A stretch of 64,000 bases of DNA from Parapristionchus giblindavisi (lineage: Eukaryota; Nematoda; Chromadorea; Rhabditida; Diplogasteridae). Position numbers and translations under genes: made by a program. The stretch covers positions 186,001-250,000 of the forward strand of contig CALSFV010000249.1 of the NCBI GenBank assembly GCA_943737045.1, in the 5' to 3' direction. Below the pieces are notes generated by a model. The model worked only from the letters and a program-made list of their open reading frames with translations. It was not told where the DNA came from and searched no databases. Positions within the stretch are counted from its first letter, which is position 1, and each line of letters begins with the position of its first letter. Positions 21,976 through 33,849 of the stretch are shown here, in pieces.

Positions 21976-23224
21976 ATGTACGCCGCTCTCTTCATCGCAT
22001 GCCTTCTCGTCTCCGCTCATGCCGTCCCTACGACGGGAACTGAGTCAATCGGAGGTATACTGTAGTCGAGCGTTGATTATCGATCCGAAACAAGTAGCAA
22101 CAACGAAAGCACGGCTCCGACAATGAGTACCTTGCAATTCGGCGTTTAATTCGATGGTGTTATATCACGGCGGCACAATGATAGTAACTAAGAGGCTCTT
22201 GCAGGAGAGAAAAAAGTATCGCAAACTGAGTGATGATAAGCACTAAAACATCTAGGTTCTCCCAGCGCGAACGTTGACTACGGTATATCTGGGCGCTCGC
22301 TTCTGACTAGACCTATCATCGAGTTTTACGATTCGCGAAACATGCCGAGATGGCTTAGTGGATAGAGCTTTTGTTTATCGATCTGAACCTCGTAGGTTCG
22401 AATCCCGCCCAGTGGAAAACGACTTTGCCGATTTTTCGTAATGCAAGAGCCTTCAAGCCAAAGTTAAATGTTGGGATTTCTCTTCATTGAACCGCCGTGT
22501 ATATGAAAGGCATACCATGAGCTAATTTGAAGCTCTACGCTCTGGTCACACTATATCGTTTTCTTCATTTATGCAAGAGCGTTACCAGAGCGTAGAATGG
22601 AATTAGCTCGGAGAGTGCCCTCAATGAAAAAAGATTTATGACGAACATTGAATGAAATATATGTAGAAGCATTAACCTCCTACAGGAATCACAAAGATGT
22701 CACAACATCAATAGTACCGTACCCCGCTCGATACCCTGAAAACTCAATACAAACAATTACAGTATGCCTCGCTGGCATGTGCCCCTCGGGCTACTCGTGC
22801 ATGAACGACTCCTGTGTGGTTCGTCGTTCGAAGAGAGCGGCCCGATGCACCGCCTCTAAGGCCATCGGAGGTAAGAGCCGGAACCGGGATTTAGTATAGG
22901 AAATCACATAACCGGAAATTGGGCTATCGGAGGTAAGACCGGAACCGGGATTTAGAGTATGAATTCACGTAACCGGAATTTGGGCCATCGGAGGTAAGAG
23001 CCGGAACCGGGATTTAGTATAGGAAATCAAGGAATCGTAACTTATAGGATGATTTCGTTGAGTATTTCATACTTCAAGGCTTTTGTAGAGCGGGACATTA
23101 ACTCTTGTTCACAATCTGTAATACTTGGTACGAATAAAAAAAATAATATAATATAATAATTTCAGCATGTCTTGCCGGTATGTGCCCTAAGGGCTACAGC
23201 TGCGACGGCGAGAGTTGCTGCTGA
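21976..23224 (+). CDS. Secreted Cys-module protein 1 (81 aa)
   Basis: Three exons, 21976-22054, 22763-22870 and 23166-23224, with phase-1 introns. Exon 1 is a signal peptide ending SIGG (MYAALFIACLLVSAHA). Exon 2 is one module C-x4-C-P-x-G-Y-x-C-x4-C (CLAGMCPSGYSCMNDSC), followed by a basic RRSKRAA stretch with one extra Cys and again IGG. Exon 3 is a terminal module, CLAGMCPKGYSC..ESCC-stop. The same layout occurs in the genes at 25190, 47202 and 51625, and the first exon has the same length (79 nt) in three of them. The Lys-Arg site could be cut by a furin/kex protease, releasing small disulfide-linked peptides. I know no named family with certainty; function unknown. Confidence 0.8.
22155..22502. 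mobile_element. Inverted-repeat element with tRNA-like promoter (SINE-like)
   Basis: CACGGCGGCACAATGA on the left is mirrored by TTCATTGAACCGCCGTG on the right. Between them, 22343-22415 has tRNA-like boxes: A box TGGCTTAGTGGAT and B box GGTTCGAATCC. The stems do not close into a cloverleaf. It sits in intron 1 of Cys-module gene 1. Confidence 0.5.
22505..22624. mobile_element. M2 MITE
   Basis: Follows directly after the SINE-like element in the same intron. Both arms are recognisable. Confidence 0.65.
22860..23030 (+). repeat. Triplicated exon end with splice donor
   Basis: A 61-62-bp unit starting at the last codons of exon 2 (GCCATCGGAG/GTAAG) is repeated at about 22923 and 22984, including the donor GTAAG each time. 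Only the first donor (22870) gives an open frame into exon 3, because a TAG follows in frame in the first unit. Confidence 0.8.
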
Positions 23225-25074
23225 TCAATCGATACGAGATAATCAATAAACTAATTCATTTATTCATTGACCGTATCAGTTGAAGTCTATCTTGACAGAT
23301 GGATAACATTCTTTGTGCTTGTACGTAATCGATAAAGAGTATATTGCCTAACTTGAATAATAACAATAATATAAATATAATTTACTTATGAAAGATGAGA
23401 AATGCAATGTATTCTTATATCAAGACTAAAAAGCCAATACTTTTGAATAGAAATCTAACAGCGGGATCAAAGAACATGAAAAATACGTAGAGCAATTTTT
23501 TGGAGATATCTGTAACGCGGTGTCGCATTTGCTCTTTCTTACCAGCATACCGTGGTCGCGGGTGACGCGCCCGTTACCGAATGTAACACAACTTTTCGCT
23601 ACGCCGTTTCCTCTGGCAGATGTGACGCAGTGATAAGGAGAAAACCAAGATCTCCTATTATGATTGACCATCGCAATATCATGAGCGGACTCACTATAAT
23701 GCTCTCTATACAATACCCTCACCGCAGAAATGATCGTGTTTCATGATCACAGAGCACTTACAATACACACTCAATTTTGCAAGACAATTGTATGGGATGT
23801 CAGGAAGGTAACATGACTAAATATTGCCTGTACAAACATGGCAAACACTAGAGATGAAGCGAGAGTGTAAGTTAGAAACGGACAGTTTCTCTACTTTTCT
23901 TAATTTTTTAACAGTGCTAAAAAATATTGGATAAAGAGATGACTCATATCATGCACGGATATGAGGCCGTTTGTGTAAGAGTCGAACAAGGGTTGGCACA
24001 GGCCAAAAATTTTGATACCCTCAAAACTTGTGTATAGGGGTTATCGACCATGCTGATGAAGATAGGCATAGTCATTTTGGTTCCAGTGGTCCCGCAACGC
24101 CTGGGCGGGATTACGGTAAGATCACGTTTTCAGGCCATTCTCGGTCCATGGTAGTGCTAGAGGTATGAAAATTGGGCTCCTAAGACAGAATTCGATGGCG
24201 ATGATGGCTGTCTACTTCATTTGTTTTGAAAATTTTCCAAAAGGTCGTAACTGGAAATTTTGATGGAGACGTTTGCGCCCCAGACGAGTATGACAGTTCG
24301 AACCGGCGTGACGAGAGGATCACAACGATGTATTATGAGCCCATATTTCCATTGCCATCTCAATATTGCCTCGATATAGTGATATGCGAAAGAGGTAAAC
24401 AAGAGGGCTCTCTCAATTCCGCGCGCTCTCTCGCACTCGAGAGAGCGCGGCGAAATGAGAGAGTGCCGAGAGAGCGCGCGGAATAGAGAGACGCAGACAA
24501 CGAGAGATGATTAGTATATTGAACTCGGAAAGTTTTAAGACAGTCTCAAAAGCACACCCATAGTAAATGTGCAATACTCGCTCTCTCTCTTTGCCACGAG
24601 AAAGTATTGTTAATGCGGAGAGTTTCAAATCAGCACTAGGCGTGCCTTTCGGAATATTTCTCATCCTCTATGCCTCTTTTCAGCTCAGCGAACGTGATTC
24701 ATCCTCGTTCTGCCCCAGTTATGGTTTGAACTCCTCTGACACGTCAGTATATTTCGGATATTTGCACAGCTCACGCTCACTTTTCCCTGATATTCATCAT
24801 CAATCGTTCCGAACTCTACTGTACCAACATTTGGCGCTCGTATATAAGGCAGCGAGTATATGATCAACGATCAATGATAGCGATCACTTGTTGTCTATTG
24901 GTTCACTGTGACCACTGTGCTTCCGTATCTTTACTGCACATTTCTCTGCTAATTTTCGAAAATAACGAGGAAAAAAACAGAGAAACTCGCACCATTTTGC
25001 ATGCTTTCTCATTCATTTTCGCTACTTGTGAGCATCACATAACGCGCTTTGAACAGCGGTGAAAGCAATGTTTC
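23225..25074. other. Stretch with no firm gene
   Basis: A possible secreted-protein fragment: ATG at 24050 opens MLMKIGIVILVPVVPQ, ending at a GTAAG, and an exon-like ORF at about 24244-24395 contains DVCAPDEYDSSN and CLDIVICERG before another GTAAAC. No terminal exon could be joined, so I do not call a gene. A CT/GA-rich palindrome lies at 24410-24490 and an M2 copy at about 24546-24653. Confidence 0.3.
24841..24848 (+). promoter_or_regulatory. TATA box upstream of Cys-module gene 2
   Basis: TATATAAG in a GC-balanced context (GCTCGTATATAAGGCAGC), about 340 bp before the start codon at 25190. An M2 element lies between them. Confidence 0.4.
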
Positions 25075-25075
25075 T

Positions 25076-25187
25076 TTAAATCCACACACCAGCCAATTTG
25101 AAACTCTCCGCTCTGGCCACACTCTCTCGCTTTATTTGTATGTAGTCAAAGTAGAGCGTTTCAAATTAGATTGGGTTTGCCTTTCAA
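25076..25187. mobile_element. M2 MITE abutting the start codon of Cys-module gene 2
   Basis: Arms CCAGCCAATTTGAAACTC and CAAATTAGATTGGGTTTGCC are clear. The right end TTTCAA stands two bases before the ATG at 25190, so the element must supply most of the 5' leader or a splice site within it. Confidence 0.65.
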
Positions 25188-25189
25188 GA

Positions 25190-26343
25190 ATGCACACCAC
25201 TCTTATCGTCGCTTGTGTCCTTATCGCCGCCGTCAGTGCGAATCTGGAAACATTGGAGAGTATCGGAGGTATTTAGATTATACACGTAGAATTCATAACT
25301 ATCTAAAAACTTTTTGATTTCTTTTTACATTTTGATTTCTAAAGAAACCGCTTTAGCAGGTGTAATGGTGCAAAAGAAACACAGTATGTAAAACCGGCTT
25401 ATGTGCTGTGCATTTGCCAATCAGTCTATATGAAGATACTGGGCGGATCCGGTGTCTAGAACCGAGTGCCCAAGCACCGAACCGCAAACCTTCAAAATAC
25501 AAAGTTCCTTATCAGCCTGTATCGCTGGCAGTTGCCCTGATGGATATCAATGCGTGAATGCCAACTGCGTCGTGGCTGCATCAAGAAAGAAGAGATCCGA
25601 TGAGATCGGAGGTTGGAACTTTACAATTTTATTTATTGATTTTATTTATTTATCCCATCAACTAGTGTCCTTCGAGCTAGAGGAAATATCCAACAAATCT
25701 TTTCTCCGCAAGTTTTTACACGAAGCTTCAGGTCTCTAACAATAAGAACTGATTTTCACATGCATTTTCGAGATAAAAAAAAACAAAATTTTTAAAGTTC
25801 ACAATTTTATATATTTAAAAATACATATTCAGCATGCATCTCCGACCTCTGCCCACCCGGTTACACTTGCCAGGACAACGCCTGTGTCGGCGCTGCCCGT
25901 AAGAAGAGAAGCGTCGAATCGATTGGAGGTTTGAAAAATCGATATTATCGATTGATTTTAGTTCCTTTTCTCGTTTTAGCTTGCCTCAGTGGCATGTGCC
26001 CCAGTGGCTACAACTGCGAAAACGAGAACTGTGTCGTGAAGAGAGAGAAGAGAGCTGCGACGTGCGCATCGGGTGAATCCGCTGGGCGTAAGTTTAACTT
26101 GCTCGAAAAAGTTTCATTACGAAATTATGAGTGTGTATCGTCTGACCCTCCACTGATGGTATTTGATTAACTAATAAATAACTTAGCAGTTCTACGAAGA
26201 AGTAGTGCTCATAGTATTTCGATCAATCTTCCCTATATTTCCCAAAAAATGTTGCTAATTGAACCGCATTTTCTTCAGCTTGCATCGGCTCTGCCTGCCC
26301 TGTCGGATTCACTTGTTCAGGAGATCAATGCTGCCCTGAATAA
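25190..26343 (+). CDS. Secreted Cys-module protein 2, four modules (147 aa)
   Basis: Five exons, 25190-25268, 25516-25611, 25833-25928, 25980-26087 and 26279-26343, all with phase-1 introns. A signal peptide (MHTTLIVACVLIAAVSA) ends in ESIGG. Four modules follow, one per exon: CIAGSCPDGYQC, CISDLCPPGYTC, CLSGMCPSGYNC and the terminal CIGSACPVGFTC..QCC. Between modules stand basic runs RKKRS, RKKRS and KREKRAA, each good for proprotein-convertase cleavage, and each of the first modules ends in IGG. Exons 2 and 3 are both 96 nt. Exon 4 is 108 nt, like exon 2 of Cys-module gene 1. The layout is that of a precursor cut into separate disulfide peptides. The role is unknown; hormone-like, defensive or structural functions are all possible. 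Confidence 0.85.
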
Positions 26344-27038
26344 TTTAAGGTACCCGATAATATCGGTTGATTGTACTAAAATCACTTGATACCTCAACTT
26401 CTAGTACCCTATTCAACGTTTCCCATAACTGTGTTACTTATGAGATCAATCACAATTATTAATTGAGTCATCATGAAAATTGTAATAAAGATTTTTTTTC
26501 AATTCTATTTTTCAAGATATTAGTATATTTCTTTGTGCAGTGTTAGTAAAACAGTTAAAAAAGTGCAAATAAAATTCAACAAAAGAAAATGGGAAAAAAA
26601 TCATACATCATCGTGATTTCTTTCGAGATTCAATTATAGTACTGTTTTTTTTCCAATTTCAATACATATAATCATTAGATAGTAGTAAAATAGTTCAAAA
26701 TGTATTCTGTGAAATCGCTAACGAGACAGTTTTGAATACAGTATCCTTTGATTATTCATTAGTCTACGCTTCAAGAAACGATAATTCATAAATTCCGTTT
26801 TCGATACCAAATACAATAATAACACGTTAATTAAATCCATGAGTCATCATAAATTCCATGAGTCAGCGCAATTAGCGCATGATAAATCGAAACGCAATAC
26901 AGTAATATATTCATAAATTATATGACAATAATAAATAATATCAAATGTTAAAATACAATAATAACCAGCCAATAAAAGTGAACAGGAACAGTACACATTT
27001 CCGAAATGTAAATTGTGTGAGCACAACTTTGTGTCTGC
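26344..27038. other. AT-rich intergenic region
   Basis: Holds AT-rich blocks that reappear in diverged form at 31590-31800 and 32260-32640, that is, downstream sequence carried along in the receptor-gene duplications. No exon seen. Confidence 0.4.
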
Positions 27039-30000
27039 TCAAAATTGTTTAGACCGTAACGAAACGACGTTGGTGACGGATGCCTTTGAAGAGACACTCG
27101 AATGAGGCTGCGAAAACTTGTACGTGTATATCAAAAAGGTTAGTCCCTGAAAATGATCAATATATTTGTCAATGATTTCTGGAGGCATTTTTTTTCAAAT
27201 AGAATTGTAGCCATTATTTGGGTGGTCTTCATTTCATGCGTTGTAGCAATCTAATGTTATTTTTTTGACAGAGGTAAGACCCCAGTGTCATAAGCCCCCC
27301 CCCCTTCCCCTCGATCGCACGTTACGACCCTTGGATCAGTTGCCGAAATCCGGATTCGGTACCGTAATGCTCGGCTTGAGATTAGTCGTGAGCGATGACG
27401 TCTTTGGGGGAGTGCGCGCGAAGCGTGATAAAAGGGCGGGATATCAGGTCTGGGGGAACCGAGAGTCATACACTCAGAGAAAACAGTGCACTCCACAGTA
27501 CGCAAGATCTGTGAATTGCTTAAAGGGAGCGTTACCCCACTCAATGGTCTCTTCATTGCGCACACTATTTCTCTGTTCTACTAACAAGGAGAGTGCATTG
27601 CGCGTTGCAGAGACCCTGACAATTGCGAATAAAAATAAATCCCACAGACTATTCGTCGTTATCTTTGAACTGTGTAGTCGAAAACAGGGCTTTAAATGAA
27701 TGATAACCTGAACAGAAGGAATGCTCCATAGAGCGAAACTGAAGACGCAGGCCTTCGAGCTCAGATCGGCTCCCGTTAACAGCGCAGTGAGAAAGAAAAC
27801 CACCGGAAAGGTAGTTACCACCAGCGGAAGAAAGCTCTGAAAAGATGGGCAAGACATTTAGACAAAAAAAATTAAACATAATGAAGTCATAAACAAAAAA
27901 GAAGTTACAACATTATCGGTAATACCTGAAGCATCTGCACCCTCAAGAAGGCTTTCTGCATCTTGATAGTCTTCCCGCTCAGTGCTATTCCGAATCTTCG
28001 CAAATTGGCACGAATCTACAATCGAATGATTTTTCAACAACCGGATTCGTTCGTATCTATCGTCCATCAAAAAAATCATGGGTTCATGATCCAACTAATT
28101 CAATCATTTTCTCCGCCATACATGAAAATACAACAATATGTCGCTCTGATACTGCAGAACTTCGGCAAAAGCTGATCATAAGAACGTGTTTGAAGAATCA
28201 CTAAAGAAAGAATACCCCTTTATATTTATGTCTTTTTTTCAAGCCTTTTTCCAAGTTCAATGACAAGATCCTGCTTAGCTAATCTTAGTGAAGAGTGTTT
28301 TAATAAATTTTAAATAAACAACTATACCTTGAAGCTCAGAAATAAGAAGATGGCATAACATATCACATATGAACCACCGACACAAACTACAGCAAACTCG
28401 AATAGTCCAGGATTATTCTGACATATAAAAAAATCGATAAATTTTCAAGTTTTTCAACACTTAACTATTTCAGGATCGGCAAGAAACGGAGCTCCGAACA
28501 CTCGGAAAGTCTCATTTTCGTCGAATTTATAAGCATTTTTGGCATTGATCTTCATGGTTTGCTCGTATTGAGGAATGGGAAACAACACCGGTGTTGTTTT
28601 CTGTAAAAAAAAGTAATAAACAAACGCTGCACACACTATTAATTCATCAGAGCAAAATCGAAAATCCGAAATATTAATTCTTCGGATATTATATATTTAT
28701 CATATTTTTCCTCAACCGCCGAATTCAACTTAGATGGATCCATTAAATTATAAATAAATAATAGAAAATGACCAAATCATAGATAACAAAGAAGACAGTG
28801 GGAGAATAAGCAACCATGAAACGATTTATGGCGCTCAGATTGGGCCTGAATGAGAGAGTAATTACAAATCGCATGGTGACTCGTTTATTTAATATGATGA
28901 TTGATTATTGCTCGACATTTATGTCGACAGTTTATTCCTGTCAATATGCCACACTGTGATCTGCACCAGGACTGGGATTTCCGATTTTCCGATTTTCCGA
29001 ATTTTCCGAAATTATTTTATCTGAACAGCCCTGGCATGTACCTTGTGAGAGAGAGATATTGAAATATACAAGGAGGTGGTACTAGTTGCCATCCCAAAAG
29101 AACGACAACACAGAGATAATAAACCATCTGCAATAAAAGTTTTATTGATTGATTGACTGATTAATCATTTATTCACCGTATTAAATAATGTTTGGTTGAC
29201 GTTGGTTCGAGAGTCAAAATATCTCAACAAGCAACGTTATTCTTATGGAAGTCAGGAGGTAACGCTGGCACTTTATGTATTCTTATTCTTATTCATTGCG
29301 CACTTTATCATATTACACATAACAGGAAATGGGATAATATGAGGGGTTCGATGGATGTCCATCGCTAATGGCTCGTTAAAAAATAGTGGAGAACCGTAAT
29401 CAACGACTTTCCACCCATTAAAAAATTACCCGGAAAGTCGAAAATGGAAAGACGAAATTTGAATTCGCACGCGCGCAAAGAGGTGCGGGAATTCAAATTC
29501 CGACTTTATTTCATCGATTTTTAGCAGTTAAAATGAAAATTCAACTTCCTGTTCGCTAAAAAATGCAATCCGCGAAAATTCGCAGTCGGAAAGACCGAAT
29601 TTGAATTCCCGGCGCCTCTTTGCGCGCGAACGAACTCATATTTTGTGTTTCCATTTTCGACTTTACGGGTACTTTTTTAACGGGTGGAAAGTCGTTGATT
29701 TCGGTTGTCCACTATTTTTTAACGAGCCATACGATACGAGCGATATCGGTGTAAGTTTTGATTATGGCTGTTTGCGAGTTTGAGTAATTTCCCTAACATG
29801 AGTTAAAGTAATGTTATACCAGGTTTTGCACTTCTCGCGACATGTTTTCTGTAAGAGGTCCTAGCATGGCGCCGACAAATCCTCCCTTTTCGAATGCATG
29901 AACCTGCAAAATCATCCGTTCACGCAACATCGCCCTCTATCAATATCGCTACACTTTGGTACGATTTTAATACGATTTTTATTAATTTTAATATTTGCCT

Positions 30001-30384
30001 TTTCACTTTCTATATAGTTTAGCATCATTTCAACGAAAGGCATAGATTAAATATTAATTTATTAGCGTTATTGATTTTTTATGTGCCAGTCACGAAAATA
30101 AAAGAATTAGGAGCAAGAGAGGACGTAAAACGAGAAGAGTATTCTTTATTTTTTCTTTTCTTTTCTCGACTTTTGACTACATAACTTACACAAACAATAG
30201 TAGAATAGCATATAGCAGAGGCTAATCCTTGTAGAGTTGCAATGAGGAAGACGATCTGATAGGAAGACGAGATTCGAACCAGTCTTCGTCTCAGAAGAAT
30301 GACGACCAGTGTTGCGTTTATGAGAATTCCCACAAATCCTTCGATGGTAATGATGGTGCGACAGAGAGTGTACCAAAAAGTCAT
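27039..30384 (-). CDS. 7TM chemoreceptor, Str superfamily, copy 1 (329 aa)
   Basis: Nine exons: 30384-30190, 29903-29820, 29127-29042, 28845-28773, 28600-28466, 28417-28328, 28015-27926, 27836-27708, 27146-27039. Exon 1 encodes the first two helices (ITIEGFVGILINATLVVILL and SYQIVFLIATLQGLASAI). Exons 3 and 4 hold the next helices (LGWQLVPPPCIF). Exon 5 is the large outer loop with several charged residues, exon 6 the fifth helix, exon 7 a basic inner loop (KTIKMQKAFLRVQMLQ), and exons 8 and 9 the last two helices. The MQKxFLRxQ loop before a Pro-containing helix and the length agree with nematode Str-superfamily chemoreceptors; I cannot assign the subfamily. These act as odorant receptors in sensory cilia. 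No stop or frameshift, so it is probably functional. Copies 2 and 3 have the same sizes for the first eight exons. Confidence 0.85.
27520..27615. mobile_element. M1 MITE, right end lost
   Basis: Left end TTAAAGGGAGCGTTACC and most of the hairpin remain. It lies in intron 8 of receptor copy 1. Confidence 0.6.
29368..29730. mobile_element. Short foldback element
   Basis: ATGGCTCGTTAAAAAATAG at the left is mirrored by CTATTTTTTAACGAGCCAT at the right. The inner arms share AACGACTTTCCACCC, GGAAAGTCG and TTTGAATTC blocks. Located in intron 2 of receptor copy 1. Non-coding, and no convincing target duplication. Confidence 0.65.
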
Positions 30385-30450
30385 CTAAAATAACAGGTCT
30401 AGAGAAAGAAAGTGAGAGATACGGTCTATCGCTGAGATTTTGGAGTATCA

Positions 30451-30504
30451 CTTTAAAGGCGAGCTAATTTCACTCCGCGCTTTGGCCATACTCTCTCGAA
30501 GGCA
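30451..30504. mobile_element. M2 MITE, left half only
   Basis: TTTAAAGGCGAGCTAATTT followed by the CT-rich arm, then unrelated sequence. Confidence 0.5.
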
Positions 30505-30509
30505 AAAAA

Positions 30510-32728
<2,219 letters not shown>

Positions 32729-33817
32729 CAGTACTGGCCAAAAGGTTATTGACTTTTGGTTTTTTCGCCATAACTTTTTTCAAACTCAACCGATCGAGTC
32801 GAGATTTACAGGGATTATTTTGAGAGTGTTTTTACGTGTCTTGCGCAAAGACCACTGCGGTTGAGCTCTTCCGGTGTATTTTATTTCCATTTTAACAAAA
32901 GTCACAAAAATGAGATTTTCGTTTTCTTCGATTTCCTCGATTTTTTCCACGTATTTTGCCACCAACGTATGTTTTATCGTTTTAAAAGCATGACACGGAT
33001 TCTTGGGAGCAAGAATATACCGATATCCGAGGGAGAACCCATTCGTCGTGGATGTCTGATGGGTCTGTCGGAGGCACACTGTTACATCAGTTCCGAGTGT
33101 CTGTTTCGACTATCCCGAAAGTCACCAAAACTTCAATCCGAGTTCAAACAATGTGCAAGGTTACTGTACGACCTCGCAAGACGATCACGACATTTGATCG
33201 TCTGATTACCTGCATCTCGAAGGAGAAACTGAGGCGTGCTCTTTTGTCCATGTGATCCTTACTTTGCGATTCCTTTCGGCGATCAGCGGTTTCTTGACAG
33301 GACGACGTCCCAACAGACCCGACGCACGAAGACGATGTTGTACATTGCCCGCGCACACCTCAAACATCTTTTCAGTCAAGTTTAGAATCTTTAGCTACCT
33401 CAATTTAGCGAAACTCCGCTTGTGCTCGCTTGATGTCCATTGTAGTGAGCCTCAGTTTCTCCTTCGAGATGCAGGTAATCAGACGATCAGATGTCGTGAA
33501 GTTTTGCGAGGTCGTACAGTAACCTTACACATTGTTTGAACTCGGATTGAAGTTTAGGTGACTTTCGGGATAGTCGAAACAGACACTCCGAACTGACAGG
33601 GTGCCTCCGACAGTCCCATCTGACATCCACGACGAATGGGTTCTCGCTCGGATATCGGTAGATTCTTGCTCCATTGAATCCGTGTCAAGCTTTTACAACG
33701 ATAAAACACACGTTGGTGGCAAAATAAGTGGGAAAAAATAAAAGAAATCGAAGAAAACGATCTCGAGAAAACGATAAAACGATTTTCCAAAAGTCAATAA
33801 CCTTTTGGCCAGTACTG
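32729..33817. mobile_element. Tc1-like non-autonomous foldback element
   Basis: Ends CAGTACTGGCCAAAAGG and the exact mirror, extending through a shared TTATTGACTTTTGG, with TA on each side (32727-32728 and 33818-33819). The halves are diverged inverted repeats. A degraded ORF with RPRKTITTFDRLI resembles the N-terminal GRPRK-to-DRLI segment of Tc1-type transposases, but it is frame-broken and lacks a catalytic domain. Confidence 0.75.
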
Positions 33818-33849
33818 TATGTACGTCAACGAATTTCAATCACATCTGG

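Noticed and set aside
24050..24395. Two-exon secreted protein start
   Set aside because: A signal-like exon and a Cys-containing exon can be joined in phase, but no last exon or stop follows in frame. Described only in the stretch note.
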